Shown piece after piece: positions 55,293-64,000 of a stretch of DNA of 64,000 nucleotides. The notes under the pieces are model-generated. The model saw only the letters and a program-made list of their open reading frames with translations. It was not told the DNA's origin and made no database searches. Source of the DNA: Semisulcospira habei (lineage: Eukaryota > Mollusca > Gastropoda > Semisulcospiridae); contig BTPG01000007.1 of assembly GCA_036245525.1 (NCBI GenBank), forward strand, positions 128,966,375 through 129,030,374, written 5' to 3'. A program made the position numbers and the translations under genes. Numbering within the stretch: position 1 is the stretch's first letter; each line of letters begins with the position of its first letter.

Positions 55293-55870
55293 AAGGCTGT
55301 TTCCATATAGCTACGTGGCAGCGGCAGTAGGCCAAACGGTTAACCCTTTTAGCCCCAAGGTCCCATTTCTCATTAGTTGGAGGTTTGCCTAACGACTATG
55401 TGCCAGTTGCAGGAGATGGCTTGACCATGATAATTCAAGGGTTGTGCCAGATTAGCTTGGCGCCTGAAGGCGCCAAGCTAATTTGGCACTACCCTTGAAT
55501 TATCATGGTCAAGCTATATTCTGCTGTAGGGATCCGGGGCTAGAAGGGTTAATCCAAAATTTAAGTTAAAAAGTAGCTGAAGGAGCAGCGGAAAATCGCT
55601 TCGTGTGTTTCCATATAGCGGCGCCACAGGTTGTTTCGACTGAATTGTTGCGATATGTTGTCCCGTACTGATAAACACGCTCCTTTCACAGAAAAATCGC
55701 GGCTGAACGGCCGTTGAATTACTGCACAGGGAGATGCAATTTTGTCGCGCCGCTCTCGCCTGTCGCCCCGTAATCGAAACACTCCATCTTTATTTCTAAA
55801 GTTCTCGATTCATGCCGATGTTGCCACCGCTTTCGCATCACTGTCACATTGCTATATGGAAACACCCCTT
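55293..55870. mobile_element. Inverted-terminal-repeat element, copy 2, with nested MITE
   Basis: The left end AAGGCTGTTTCCATATAGC and right end GCTATATGGAAACACCCCTT match the element at 43646. It sits in the dispersed repeat whose uninterrupted form is at 12991 (CGAATTAACGGTGAC), which provides an empty site. A hairpin A MITE is nested inside. Confidence 0.78.
55340..55552. mobile_element. piggyBac-like MITE, 213 bp, hairpin A
   Basis: TTAA at 55340-55343 and 55549-55552, ends TTAACCCTTTTAGCCCCAAG and GGGGCTAGAAGGGTTAA. Arms (55419-55514) pair with very few mismatches. GCTTGACC/GGTCAAGC and AGATTAGC/GCTAATTT are the local variants. Confidence 0.93.
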
Positions 55871-55948
55871 TAAAGGTGACGCATACTGGAGGAGAAAAGT
55901 CCGACGCCGTGTGAAGCAAGACGCTTTCAGTCACCGCTTGTGTGTGCT

Positions 55949-56010
55949 GGTCTGTGATTTTGGACCTTACGGCCTGGGGCCTGGGACCGTAAGGTCCAAA
56001 ATCACAAACC
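55949..56010. repeat. Family E palindrome, best copy
   Basis: GGTCTGTGATTTTGGACC plus TTACGG (55949-55972) pairs with its complement at 55987-56010 with one mismatch. The 14-base loop is GC-rich. Confidence 0.88.
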
Positions 56011-56343
56011 TGCGCAAAATTTTACCAACCATTGAATTTGGTTCAAGGTGTAACGGGCTTCAAGACTCAAATTTGACTTTTGCATCGGCATTTCTTTTAG
56101 TTTTACGATATTTACTACATATCACTGGTCATTTAAATTTTAGATTGAAAAAAACAACAACAAAAGATTTCTTATTCACAATTGTACATTTATTTGATAT
56201 GGTAATCTGAATAACATTTTGTTAATGCTATCACATAAAATGACGCACGTAAAATACACACCTTGAAATTCAGATAATTCGTGGCAAAATGGATTTTGTG
56301 AGAGGACAATAAAACATATTCTGCTAAAATATAATTATTGCAG

Positions 56344-56397
56344 GTATGTGATTGCGGACTTCATGGCCTCGAGCAGTAAGGTTCAAAATCACAGGCC
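56344..56397. repeat. Family E palindrome
   Basis: TATGTGATTGCGGACTTCAT pairs imperfectly with GTAAGGTTCAAAATCACAGG. It is an older copy. Confidence 0.75.
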
Positions 56398-56487
56398 AGC
56401 ACTCGCACTGCATTGCACCGCGCTCACACTATATTGCACTGTATTGCAACATGGCTACATCAACAAAAATAACAGGCTCAACATCGC

Positions 56488-56494
56488 CATCACT

Positions 56495-56551
<57 letters not shown>

Positions 56552-56628
56552 GGCTACCATTTCATTGTTACGCGTTGTGTACTTTTGGACCTTACGCTGT
56601 CTAACCATAGGGTCCAAAATCACAGACC
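56488..56628. repeat. (ATC)n and a family E palindrome
   Basis: (ATC)n at 56488-56549. Then TGTGTACTTTTGGACCTTACG (56576) pairs with TAGGGTCCAAAATCACAGAC with a few mismatches. Confidence 0.85.
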
Positions 56629-56889
56629 AGAACACATCATCAAAACAATCCGCCATATCCGAATCTCGTTGGTGAACATTTTTGATTACTATTTGTACAT
56701 GTATCTTCCACGCCAAACCACCCTCAAGCTATCAAGATCGATCTCTCTGTCACCTGTTTGTAGCGGTGCCAGGGTTGAGTTGTAACTGGCTATTGCACAC
56801 AAAATCTTATAAGAGGTTATCGCTAAACCAGAAGCAGGTCAAACATTGCCGGTGCACTCAGGGGATGTATCCAACCCGCTACTATGATC

Positions 56890-56988
56890 TGCAAGAGGCA
56901 TAATATATTCGATATTCTCATGGGCCCGTGCGTCCGCACTACTGTACTGGTGCGTCCGCAGGGGCTCATGCGAATATACGCCTCTTGC
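56890..56988. repeat. Hairpin B with enlarged loop
   Basis: Arms GCAAGAGGCATAATATATTC and GAATATACGCCTCTTGC pair. The centre carries a duplicated GTGCGTCCGCA on both sides of CTACTGTACTG, a longer loop than in other copies. Confidence 0.8.
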
Positions 56989-57105
56989 TCGCAAGCAGTT
57001 GCCTCATTGACATCCGCAGTTTGAGGTACTTGTCCGGTATTAACAGTATGGCTGCTACGAGGACGCATACCGCAGTGATCGGGAAGATCCAGCCAAACGA
57101 TCTCT

Positions 57106-57325
57106 TTGACACCTTCACTGCAGAGGAAAAAAGTGAAAGTGATCCAACTCCAAGAGGCATAGATCCTCATGAGCCCCCGCGATAGCGGGGGCTCATGAAG
57201 ATCTATGCCTCTTGCTGAGACCAATTTGTATCCATGTTTCTTGGACGGTGTTGGCTTTTGGTCATTGAATAAACCGAGACATGATCAGGAAAAAATATGG
57301 ACGTACAGTGGCAGGGAAGGGGTTG
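57106..57325. mobile_element. piggyBac-like MITE, hairpin B, TTGA borders
   Basis: Left end TTGACACCTTCACTGC and right end GCAGGGAAGGGGTTGA. Both borders read TTGA where TTAA is usual, from mutation or a non-canonical target. Hairpin B (57151-57214) has 30-base arms with one mismatch around GATA. It lies about 110 bp downstream of the stop codon of the thioredoxin-fold gene. Confidence 0.85.
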
Positions 57326-57437
57326 ATACTTATTATAAGAGGCGTAAAGTACCGTCTTTCTTTACTATAAGGGCTCGACCTACTATCTTTGACCCGATTC
57401 TGATTTAGGAATAATTGCTATTGGTAATCCACGGTGT

Positions 57438-57727
57438 TTAATTTTCTCCGTAATGTGTCGGCGTGCCGACAGAGCCTGACGCTGATTTGCGGCTGAGGAA
57501 CTGGAAGAAGACAACGCTTTCTTCATTGGGCAGCCTGCTGTCAGAGCCACGCGCTGATTGGCTGCTGGAGGGATGGAAGTAGAGAGCGCCGTTCTGCCGA
57601 TTGGCCGGTGGGCTGGGCGCGAGCAAAGGGTCGATAATCGTGCGCCAGTCCTCCAGCGACCAGGTGGGATCAGCGTTGAACACAGTGACGTCATTCACCA
57701 TGAAGGTGGGGGTGCCCGCCACACCAC
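57438..57727 (-). CDS. Thioredoxin-fold (DsbA-like) protein, last exon
   Basis: On the minus strand a splice acceptor (CTGTCTGCAG) precedes 57727, and the frame runs to TAA at 57440-57438. Joined to the previous exon it reads R-GVAGTPTFMVNDVTVF, where TP is the cis-proline loop next to the active site in thioredoxin and DsbA folds, followed by WSLEDWRTIIDPLL, the C-terminal helix. The remaining 60 residues are Ser/Pro/Asn-rich and low in structure. DsbA-like proteins use or have lost a redox Cys pair located near the N-terminus; that part is outside the window, so activity cannot be judged. The subfamily is not recognised. Confidence 0.8.
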
Positions 57728-57822
57728 CTGCAGACAGGTTGATCCCATACGTGAAATATGCAATCGACTTTGCTGTTCACTCATACTGCCCGCGACGCAC
57801 CGCAGCAAGACTCGTGATCCGG

Positions 57823-57920
57823 CTCGACCATGAGCGGAGTTGAAGGGTGGTGACAGAATAGCTTGGCGCCTATAGGCGCCAAGCTATTCTGCCACCACCC
57901 TTCAACTCTCATGGTCGATC
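57823..57920. repeat. Hairpin A in intron, with mirrored GTTGAAGGG variant
   Basis: The arms carry GTTGAAGGG/CCCTTCAAC where other copies have GTTCAAGGG/CCCTTGAAC, so both arms changed together. The left arm has an extra CGG and there is one inner mismatch. It lies in the last intron of the thioredoxin-fold gene. Confidence 0.9.
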
Positions 57921-58062
57921 TGTCTCCTGAACTGTAATGCAGTCCTCAGAGGATAACTCCAAATTGCTATATAAAGTCGGACATAAGGACACTTTTTCGG
58001 AGGCCCAGACATGTAGGCCTAAATTACTTCGCTTGTGACACAATTGAGATTTAAAAAAATAC

Positions 58063-58145
58063 ACCAACCAACCAACCAACCAACCAACCAACCAACCAAC
58101 CAACCAACCAACCAACCAACCAACCAACCAACCAACCAACCAACC
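58063..58145. repeat. (AACC)n microsatellite
   Basis: About 20 uninterrupted AACC units in the last intron. Confidence 0.97.
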
Positions 58146-58348
58146 AAGCAACCAAACATCCAAGCAACCAAACAACCAACCAACAAAACAAATAATTCGG
58201 TATCATCATCATCATCAATCGCAGGAGCAAATTCCAGAAATGTCTCTCCTATATCTCACATACGTCAGATTCCTACTCTTTCACAAATTTCTCAAATTGC
58301 CCCATGTTTTCCAATTCCCAAATTGCTATAAATCCTCTAAACGACGGA

Positions 58349-58562
58349 TTACCTCATTCAACACCGACACACCACAGCAAGACATGGATCGAGCATGAAA
58401 GTTCAAGGGTGGTGCCAGGATAGCTTGGCGCCCTTAGGCGCTAAGCTATTCTGGCGCCACTCTTGAACTGTCATGCTCGATCTATCTCTAGAATTGTAAT
58501 ACAGTCCTTCAGAAGGCAACTTCAACATTCGGGGATATCGGTCCTGTGGCAGAATGTGTTAA
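58349..58562. mobile_element. piggyBac-like MITE, 214 bp, hairpin A
   Basis: Left end TTACCTCATTCAACACCG (TTAC for TTAA), right end GTGGCAGAATGTGTTAA. Arms 58387-58432 and 58437-58482 start GATCGAGC/GCTCGATC and have about five mismatches. Size equals the other full-length members. Confidence 0.88.
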
Positions 58563-58766
58563 GCAATTATCTGAAATTCGACCAATCACGGTATTTCGAT
58601 AGTAGATATTGGTCGGTTTGGTGCCTGGAAGACGCCGAACTCATCAGACACATCTCGAACTGCACGGACTACAGCCCATCCATCTCCCACTCATGTTAGT
58701 GTGCTGGGCAGAGTTTACGGGAGTGTGCCGAATTGTGCTCGTTTGCATTTTGCGATTTTAGTGTGC

Positions 58767-58820
58767 TGGTTTGTGATTTTGGACTTTACGGCTCGCAGTC
58801 ATAAGGTCCAAAATGACAGA
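58767..58820. repeat. Family E palindrome beside an exon
   Basis: TGGTTTGTGATTTTGGAC plus TTTACGG pairs with TAAGGTCCAAAATGACAGAG with about three mismatches. It ends about 24 bp from the splice donor of the middle exon. Confidence 0.82.
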
Positions 58821-58843
58821 GCAACACAACTAGATATACTTAC

Positions 58844-58959
58844 GTGTGCAGCAGTATTTCCACTCAATGCGAGTGTCCTCCTCCACTGTAGCGTTGTCTA
58901 CCAGCTGGGTGAACACACAACTGGGCACTCCGATGTCCGCAGCAAGCTTGCCCAGCAGA
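58844..58959 (-). CDS. Thioredoxin-fold (DsbA-like) protein, middle exon
   Basis: Acceptor GTGTTTCAG precedes 58959 and donor GTAAGT follows 58844 (minus strand). In phase with its neighbours it reads LLGKLAADIGVPSCVFTQLV, DNATVEEDTRIEWKYCCT. This matches the helical segment that precedes the cis-proline loop in DsbA-like proteins. Cysteines are present at VPSC and KYCC, but their role is unclear. The exon phases (2 in, 1 out) agree with both flanking exons, which strongly supports a real gene. Confidence 0.82.
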
Positions 58960-59021
58960 CTGAAACACGACAGGTCAACAGTCGAGTAAAGTCGATTGTC
59001 AACGGCGATTTAATTGTCAAA

Positions 59022-59100
59022 GGCAAGGCAAGGCAAGGCAAGGCAAGGCAAGAGTCGAGTTGAGCAGGTTCAAATTGTCAAGTTAAGGCAAGGCAAGACT
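59022..59100. repeat. (GGCAA)n repeat
   Basis: Six or more GGCAA units at about 59020-59053 and further units near 59083. A single related unit at 60952-60963 shares the AGAGTCGAG flank. Confidence 0.85.
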
Positions 59101-59104
59101 ACAG

Positions 59105-60060
59105 CTAGCAGATGCCCTTCATAGACGATCAGCCGTTTATGAGATTGTGATTTTATTCAGAGTATAAAAGGTTAACTTTGAGTATATCAAAATGAAGTCT
59201 AGTGTGAATAAAAGCAGCGCGCACTCATTTTAAACCGCTGGAGGATGAAGACATTTTTTTGTAGCGCATTTTGTTTCCAGGACGTCTGCAGACGAAACCA
59301 GGACTGTCGCAGCCATGTTCATTGGGGATCAGTAGCTTACACGGCCTCATTGTTCCTGTAATCAGTTGTAGTATGCACTATATGTTACTTAAAAGGATTC
59401 AATTATTTTTTTAAAAGTGTATTTCCACACTTAATTATATTAAGAGAAGGAACATTTACTATAAAAAAGCATGCCTTGAAAATTAATATCGTTACTCGAC
59501 AATAAGGTATCCCAAATCACGTGATCGTCACATGATACAATGCACGCAGACTCGTTGCCGTGAATTTCGGTGTGCCGAGGAGTTCTTTTGATTTGGTCTA
59601 CATAAGCTTGTTTTTTATTCCAAGAAAAGCAAACGTGCAAAGTCCCGTTGTGCATTTTTACGTATTATTAAAGGTTTGTCACGTCTATTTCCATTCAGGT
59701 CATATTACATAGTCAAATTTGGCCAGTTTAGGCAGTGGAAGGACCGGTGTTTTTAAAAATAGTTTTTGCCTTGTTAAAAAATTTGTAGTAGGACTGAATG
59801 TTGGAATTTGCTGGAAATGTCCGGTTAGCTGAGAGAAGACATGTTTGGTGCTTTGATTCATACCATCCTGAGCTTATCCAATGGAGAATTGTGGGTCTAT
59901 GTTGAGTTGCCGTTGACGTAGTCATTTGAGGACACGCTGATTTCAGCTGTGCTTGGGTGTGAGGTTGGTAAGGAACCAGTTTCATAGCCAAGAAATGAGA
60001 CCGGTGATGTGCTGGGTTTTTTCCCAGGTATTTTGTGCATGGCAAATGTGCAGCTGGTGG
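59105..60060 (-). other. Intron of thioredoxin-fold gene, no exon recognised
   Basis: AT-rich sequence without splice-bounded coding segments on the minus strand. Some frames of 70-105 codons occur but lack protein-like composition or splice context. Confidence 0.4.
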
Positions 60061-60089
60061 GCGGTAGTGGTTTTTTTTTTATGGAATTG

Positions 60090-60227
60090 AAAAATTAGGG
60101 GATGACTGGGACTGACTAAGGCTAACAGACTGGACAGTACGGAGACGGCACTGTAGTCCGTGACTTCCACCCGCCGTGAGATGGCCTTCGTAGCCTGCTC
60201 GGCGTTAAACCCAAATGACTAACTAAC
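60090..60227 (+). mobile_element. SINE-like 3' end with (AACT) tail
   Basis: CGCCGTGAGATGGCCTTCG, CTCGGCGTTAAACCCAAA and GACTAACTAACTA match the insertion at 33442-33575 in opposite orientation. The 5' limit is not clear. Confidence 0.75.
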
Positions 60228-60229
60228 TA

Positions 60230-61220
60230 TTCCCATTCATTTTACTATCACTTTGCTCATTTCATTTCGATACCACAGCACCAAAACGCAACCCACAAAA
60301 AGCAAACGCTATCTTTGAAACCGATGTCCGAAGTGCAATATGCTGCATGCTGTAAAAGAGAAAGAGTGCCACACCACTTAGTTTTAACTGAACAAAGACC
60401 AGGAAAAATAACGTATATGACGTTGATAAGATGTACTTCAAAGTTCAAATTCAAAATAATCTCTGTCTCGCTTCAGGAGGAAAGTAAACCTGCGTCAACC
60501 GTGTGCGTCTGATTGACTTCGTTCGAAGGCATCTCGCTTACCGCCATTTTGAAACTAGCGACGCGAGTATGCTTGCGGCATTAAAAATATTACTTTTTAA
60601 ATTATTTTCTCGTAAATATGTACACATGTTTACTCGCTCATGAGTTTAATTTGACCACTGGAATAAACTTGTAAGTTGTATGATTGAAATTTTCAATGTT
60701 CTGCACAACAACAACAAAGATGTCTAGCGCCTTATCCGGGCCGTGTACAAGGACTGGTTCCCCCACAGCGAACAAACAGCGCTCGATAAACACTTATAAA
60801 AATGTCTCCATCCTAAGGACAAATAATATTGTTGTTATACATAAACCATAATTATGACATTAGTACTTTCGTTTCGTACCTGCAAACCATTGTTACTCTT
60901 TTGACGAACTACTTACCTCTGCAGAAATTGCGTAATCTGCTAGACTACTAAGCAAGGCAAGAGTCGAGAGAAATGGAGTCAAATTGTCAACGGGCAGTTA
61001 TATCAAAGCGAATCGATTAGCAAGGCACATGCGCCAACGTTAGGATTAAGGTCGTTGGATTCCTTAGGGTAATGAAAGTAGGCCTAGCCAAATCTTTTTG
61101 TTAGTATTGAGTGAAGTTATCAGCCACAACGTACAATACATGTGTGTGGTGCAGCTCTGAGTGGAGGAAAACATACAGTAGACATACTAACATTGCCAGT
61201 AATAACATTACTCATGTCAT
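60230..61220 (-). other. Intron of thioredoxin-fold gene, no exon recognised
   Basis: No hairpin family or RNA gene is visible. Sequence is AT-rich with ordinary complexity. Confidence 0.4.
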
Positions 61221-61223
61221 ATT

Positions 61224-61440
61224 TTAACCCTTAACATTCGGAATACACCAGTGTGTGAAATAAGTTTGACTAAAATAGTTTAAGGGTAGTGCCAGTATAG
61301 CTTGAGGCGCCAAGCCATTCTGGCACCACCCTTGAACTAAAGCTATTGGTCTATATCCTTATCAGTCACAAGTACTATAATGTAGCTTGCATGGCAGTGT
61401 ACAAATTTGAAGCTTTTAGCCTCAGCATGATATGGGTTAA
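61224..61440. mobile_element. piggyBac-like MITE, 217 bp, hairpin A
   Basis: TTAACCCTTAACATTCGG to GCATGATATGGGTTAA, TTAA at both borders. The palindrome has lost part of the left inner arm (AGTATAGCTTGAGGCGCC). This is the most complete representative of the subfamily seen at 37145, 39979 and 6816. Confidence 0.9.
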
Positions 61441-61758
61441 AGAGACCTGCTCCAGGGAATAAGGAGTTATTAGTTCGGAATATCGTTGTTGTTGTTGTTT
61501 TTCTTCTCTCCTATAACTGTTCTTTAGTGTGTCTTACAATAATGCTGGACAAACGAGCTGTCATAACTTATGAAGTCTGTATGTCGTAAAAAAGGAAAGA
61601 CTGTTCTGCCCCTTCTCTCAGTAGAAAACCTCAGCCTACTCACACAGAGTGTGGAAAACAGGTTAGAACATTTTTAGTTGAGGCAAGACATCATCGATGA
61701 TTCGACCCGCTTTATCGGCATAATTCAGCAGTCAAAGCCCCCCGCGGAGCAGATCGCT

Positions 61759-61980
61759 TTAACCCCTTCACTGTCGGGGCAAGGCGAACGCCAACCAGTT
61801 GCAAGAGACATAAATCCTCATGAGCCCCAGAAGTCGCGGGGGCTCGTGAGGATTTATGTCTCTTCAAGGTCGGTCTCTTGTTAGTCCTGTGTCCTGTTTC
61901 TTGGCTCGTCGTCTTTATAGGCAAATGTAGAGCGGTGTGATGTGATTACAGACGCGAAATCCGCAATCGGAAGGGGTTAA
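61759..61980. mobile_element. piggyBac-like MITE, hairpin B, abutting the next MITE
   Basis: TTAACCCCTTCACTGTCGG at the left, CGGAAGGGGTTAA at the right. Hairpin B (61801-61864) uses the GACATAAA/TTTATGTC variant as at 19517. Its right TTAA (61977-61980) is also the left TTAA of the next element. Confidence 0.88.
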
Positions 61981-62181
61981 CCCATTCAGCCCGACGCACG
62001 CATTTCCCAAATTTTGGAGGCGTCATCTAACGATTATGCACCTATTCCAGGAGATGGATCGACCATGATAATTCAAGGGTAATGCCAGATTAGCTTGGCG
62101 CCGACAGGCGCCAAGCTAATCTGGCACCACCCTTGGAATTACCCATCTCCTGCTGTAGTGCGTCAGGGCTGAATGTGTTAA
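61977..62181. mobile_element. piggyBac-like MITE, hairpin A, sharing a TTAA
   Basis: TTAACCCATTCAGCCCGACG to CGTCAGGGCTGAATGTGTTAA. Hairpin A left arm GATCGACCATGATAATTCAA is intact, but the outer right arm is shortened (GGAATTACCCATCTCC). It lies in the intron about 100 bp from an exon. Confidence 0.9.
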
Positions 62182-62280
62182 GTCGGGTTATTTTGTTTTT
62201 TAACTTGAATTCACTCTTCTGCCTGAAAGTCGCGTCTGTCAAGAGCAGTTGACAACAAGGTTTATACACTGTGTACTCAC

Positions 62281-62408
62281 GTGACCACCTCCACGTCCGA
62301 CATGTCGTGGGTGGCTGCGTTTGTCAGGGTCTCGATGTTGCCGTACAGGTTCTCGAACCAGTCGTAGGTGCTTTTGCCATTGGATGCCATGTTGATCACG
62401 TGGGCACC
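62281..62408 (-). CDS. Thioredoxin-fold (DsbA-like) protein, internal exon
   Basis: Acceptor TTGTTGCAG precedes 62408 and donor GTGAGT follows 62281 on the minus strand. The frame reads GAHVINMASNGKSTYDWFEN, LYGNIETLTNAATHDMSD, VEVVT and joins the middle exon in phase 2. Earlier exons, including any signal peptide and CxxC motif, are expected to the right of this exon; none is recognisable up to 64000. Confidence 0.8.
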
Positions 62409-62439
62409 CTGCAACAATACCCAGTCTAATGATTATGTG

Positions 62440-62580
62440 GATGATATTACTAATAATAATTAAATAATTAAAATAATAACAACAGCAGCAGCAATAAAAA
62501 GAATGACAATGATGATGATGATAATGATAATAATAATAACAACAACAATATAATGACGATGGTGATTGTTGTGTTTTGCT
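62440..62580. repeat. AAT/AAC/ATG-rich low-complexity region
   Basis: Degenerate trinucleotides. No gene recognised in 62415-62820. Confidence 0.8.
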
Positions 62581-62820
62581 TATGTCAGCTGATTGGGCAC
62601 TCGGCTGATGGCCTATTTACCTGCACAGTTTACGCTTATCAGTATGTAAGCGCTAGGTGACCCCCTTTTCCTTTGACCCTTTATGTACAAGTGACACGTC
62701 TTGCGCTGATAACGTTACCTCTGAGATGACCCAGTATAATTACTTCTGATAGCGAGGTGAGTGCCCTACAGTAGCCTACTTATCACAGCGTTCTCACAAG
62801 TGATTTTAACTTGAACCGGG

Positions 62821-62933
62821 CCCATTGCGCAAAAGGTCATCGGGCCCACGTCGGCCGCCGTTGGCCCGCGCACTGCCGTGCGCGGGCCAATGGCGGCCGA
62901 CGTCGACCCGATGGTCGGGTATTGCGCACTGGG
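62821..62933. repeat. GC-rich family C palindrome, most complete
   Basis: The outer ends CCCATTGCGCAAAAGG and ATTGCGCACTGGG and the inner arms ATCGGGCCCACGTCGGCC, GCCGTTGGCCCGCGCAC pair with few mismatches around TGCC. The ends define a candidate element border (CCCAKTGCGC). Confidence 0.9.
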
Positions 62934-63499
62934 GGAGGGGGGGGGGTGTTCCCAAAGTCATAATGATGGCGTTTGATTGCCACATCGCAAGTGACAGTGT
63001 GGCGTGGAATCTTTTTGGATACGGCTGCCTTCTTTGGTTTCTTCCCATTTATCCGGATTCTGAGGCTCAAAAGGAAAGGATCAGAACCCAGAACCCAAGC
63101 TACTTCTAATAGTCATAGTGTTGGGAGTGTTTATTGATTATTTCTTACTGTGAACTCTAAATTCTTTGTAACGTTTATAACATTATAGCTGATGTATATA
63201 TACATTCTTAATCTTTTTATACTGATGGTTCTGAATCTTAACTTTGATTTTATATTTGAAAATAAAATATTATATTCTTTAATGTATATAAAAAGGGACC
63301 GTTGTTGTTTGGTGATTTGCTAAGACTCACTAAGATATTATTTATAAAAACTCGAAAGTATATTGAAAGTAACTTTTTTTCTCCCTTTCATGAAAACTAA
63401 GTATAGAACGGTAGTCCCCGATCACTTCGGTGCCAGTGGAACAGTAAATAGGACTATGATCTAACTAACAAACTAGCCCAGCCCCAGCTGTGAATCCCC

Positions 63500-63560
63500 C
63501 AGTCACAAAACGTCCTCGGGCCCACCACGGCCGGCGCAGGGGGCCCGCGCAGGGATGTAC
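63500..63560. repeat. Family C half copy
   Basis: CCCAGTCACAAAACGTCCTC, GGGCCCACCACGGCCGGCG are one arm of family C with a broken return arm (GGGGGCCCGCGCAGGG). Confidence 0.7.
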
Positions 63561-63723
63561 TGGGGAAAGCCTCGGACCACATACTCTGACCATAGACCAC
63601 AATAACCGGACAAGCATCTCTTTGCCGAGAAACAGACGAACCGCAGGCCGAACTCCCGTCGCGCATGCGTCAATTGATTTAGTCAACCTACGCATCCGCT
63701 TTTCTTTCCACACACAACAACAA

Positions 63724-63747
63724 TGGAGATCGACACTGTTTTGCAGG
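63724..63747 (+). CDS. Possible first coding exon (very short)
   Basis: ATGGAGATCGACACTGTTTT is followed by GCAG and a donor-like GTAAAG. The eight codons (MEIDTVLQ) follow a moderately CpG-rich stretch including CGCGCATGCGTC, which resembles an NRF-1 site. It could be the start of a gene running right out of the window. Chance is a fair alternative. Confidence 0.2.
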
Positions 63748-63764
63748 TAAAGAGGAGCAAACAT

Positions 63765-64000
63765 TCCAAAGATTTTCTACCTTGAACACTTATTCAATAA
63801 ATAGGGGCATACATGGTAGCCTTTTTTTGTTTTTTGACGGTTTATATTTCGATTGAAGTCTTCCTTTGTGCATTCTATCGTTTATTTGTGTCACACGTGA
63901 TAGCGGGCTGCTGGAGTAGATCAAGTGAAGTGTTCTAGTATTAGTTTCACGTTTACACGAGATGGAAACTGTTGAAATATAACAGGCTAAAAGAACGTGT
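63765..64000. other. No recognised feature
   Basis: AT-rich sequence to the window end. If 63724 is a real exon this would be its intron. Confidence 0.35.

Noticed and set aside
57909..58331. Repeating Trp-Leu-Val-Gly or Gln-Pro-Thr-Asn frames
   Set aside because: Products of the (AACC)n array in an intron.

Overview
The window looks like animal nuclear DNA that is rich in repeats. It has introns with GT..AG borders, non-LTR retrotransposons, SINE-like elements, spliceosomal U5 RNA genes and long simple-sequence tracts. The repeat style and the two gene fragments fit a lophotrochozoan, perhaps a marine mollusc; that placement is inference. There are no bacterial operons and no CRISPR array.

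Host protein-coding content is small. A first coding exon on the minus strand (9635-9892) carries the EEDIIDGFA..SF.T.E.LE signature of the AUTS2/fibrosin family. Its first intron runs left out of the window, so 1-9634 is probably AUTS2-like intron 1. At the right end, three minus-strand exons (62281-62408, 58844-58959, 57438-57727) join in frame with canonical splice sites. They encode the C-terminal part of a thioredoxin-fold, DsbA-like protein whose earlier exons lie to the right, outside the window.

The roughly 47 kb between these genes holds an unusual cluster of eight U5 spliceosomal snRNA copies (22.2-52.0 kb). Each carries loop 1 (GCCTTTTAC). They range from intact-looking (2, 4, 7, 8) to degenerate (3) to one split by a 206-bp LINE fragment (6). 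Upstream sequence at about -57 is conserved between copies and resembles a proximal sequence element. Copies 7 and 8 lie in a segmental duplication.

The dominant architecture across the window is dozens of short elements, about 95-255 bp, bounded by TTAA and piggyBac-like ends (for example TTAACCCCTTCACTGCC). Each has a long, often perfect palindrome at its centre. Two palindromes dominate: hairpin A (core TTCAAGGGTGGTGCC...TTGGCGCC) and hairpin B (core GCAAGAGGCATAGATCC...). Different copies carry different bases in the arms, yet changes in one arm are mirrored in the other. The same palindrome also occurs inside elements with different ends. Some copies have collapsed at the palindrome centre, and one collapse can be polarised against an intact paralogue.

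Other mobile DNA includes a full-length RTE-type LINE (23431-26755) with an 11-bp target duplication and one premature stop, and a second copy cut by the left window edge. A 287-bp internally deleted derivative of this LINE sits at 52516-52802, with the empty site present in the paralogous copy. There are also CR1/L2-like and Rex1-like LINE ends, SINE tails, a poly(A)-tailed retroposon, a 4.2-kb inverted repeat (29888-34043), and a perfect 337-bp palindrome (21172-21508) that splits an unidentified reading frame.
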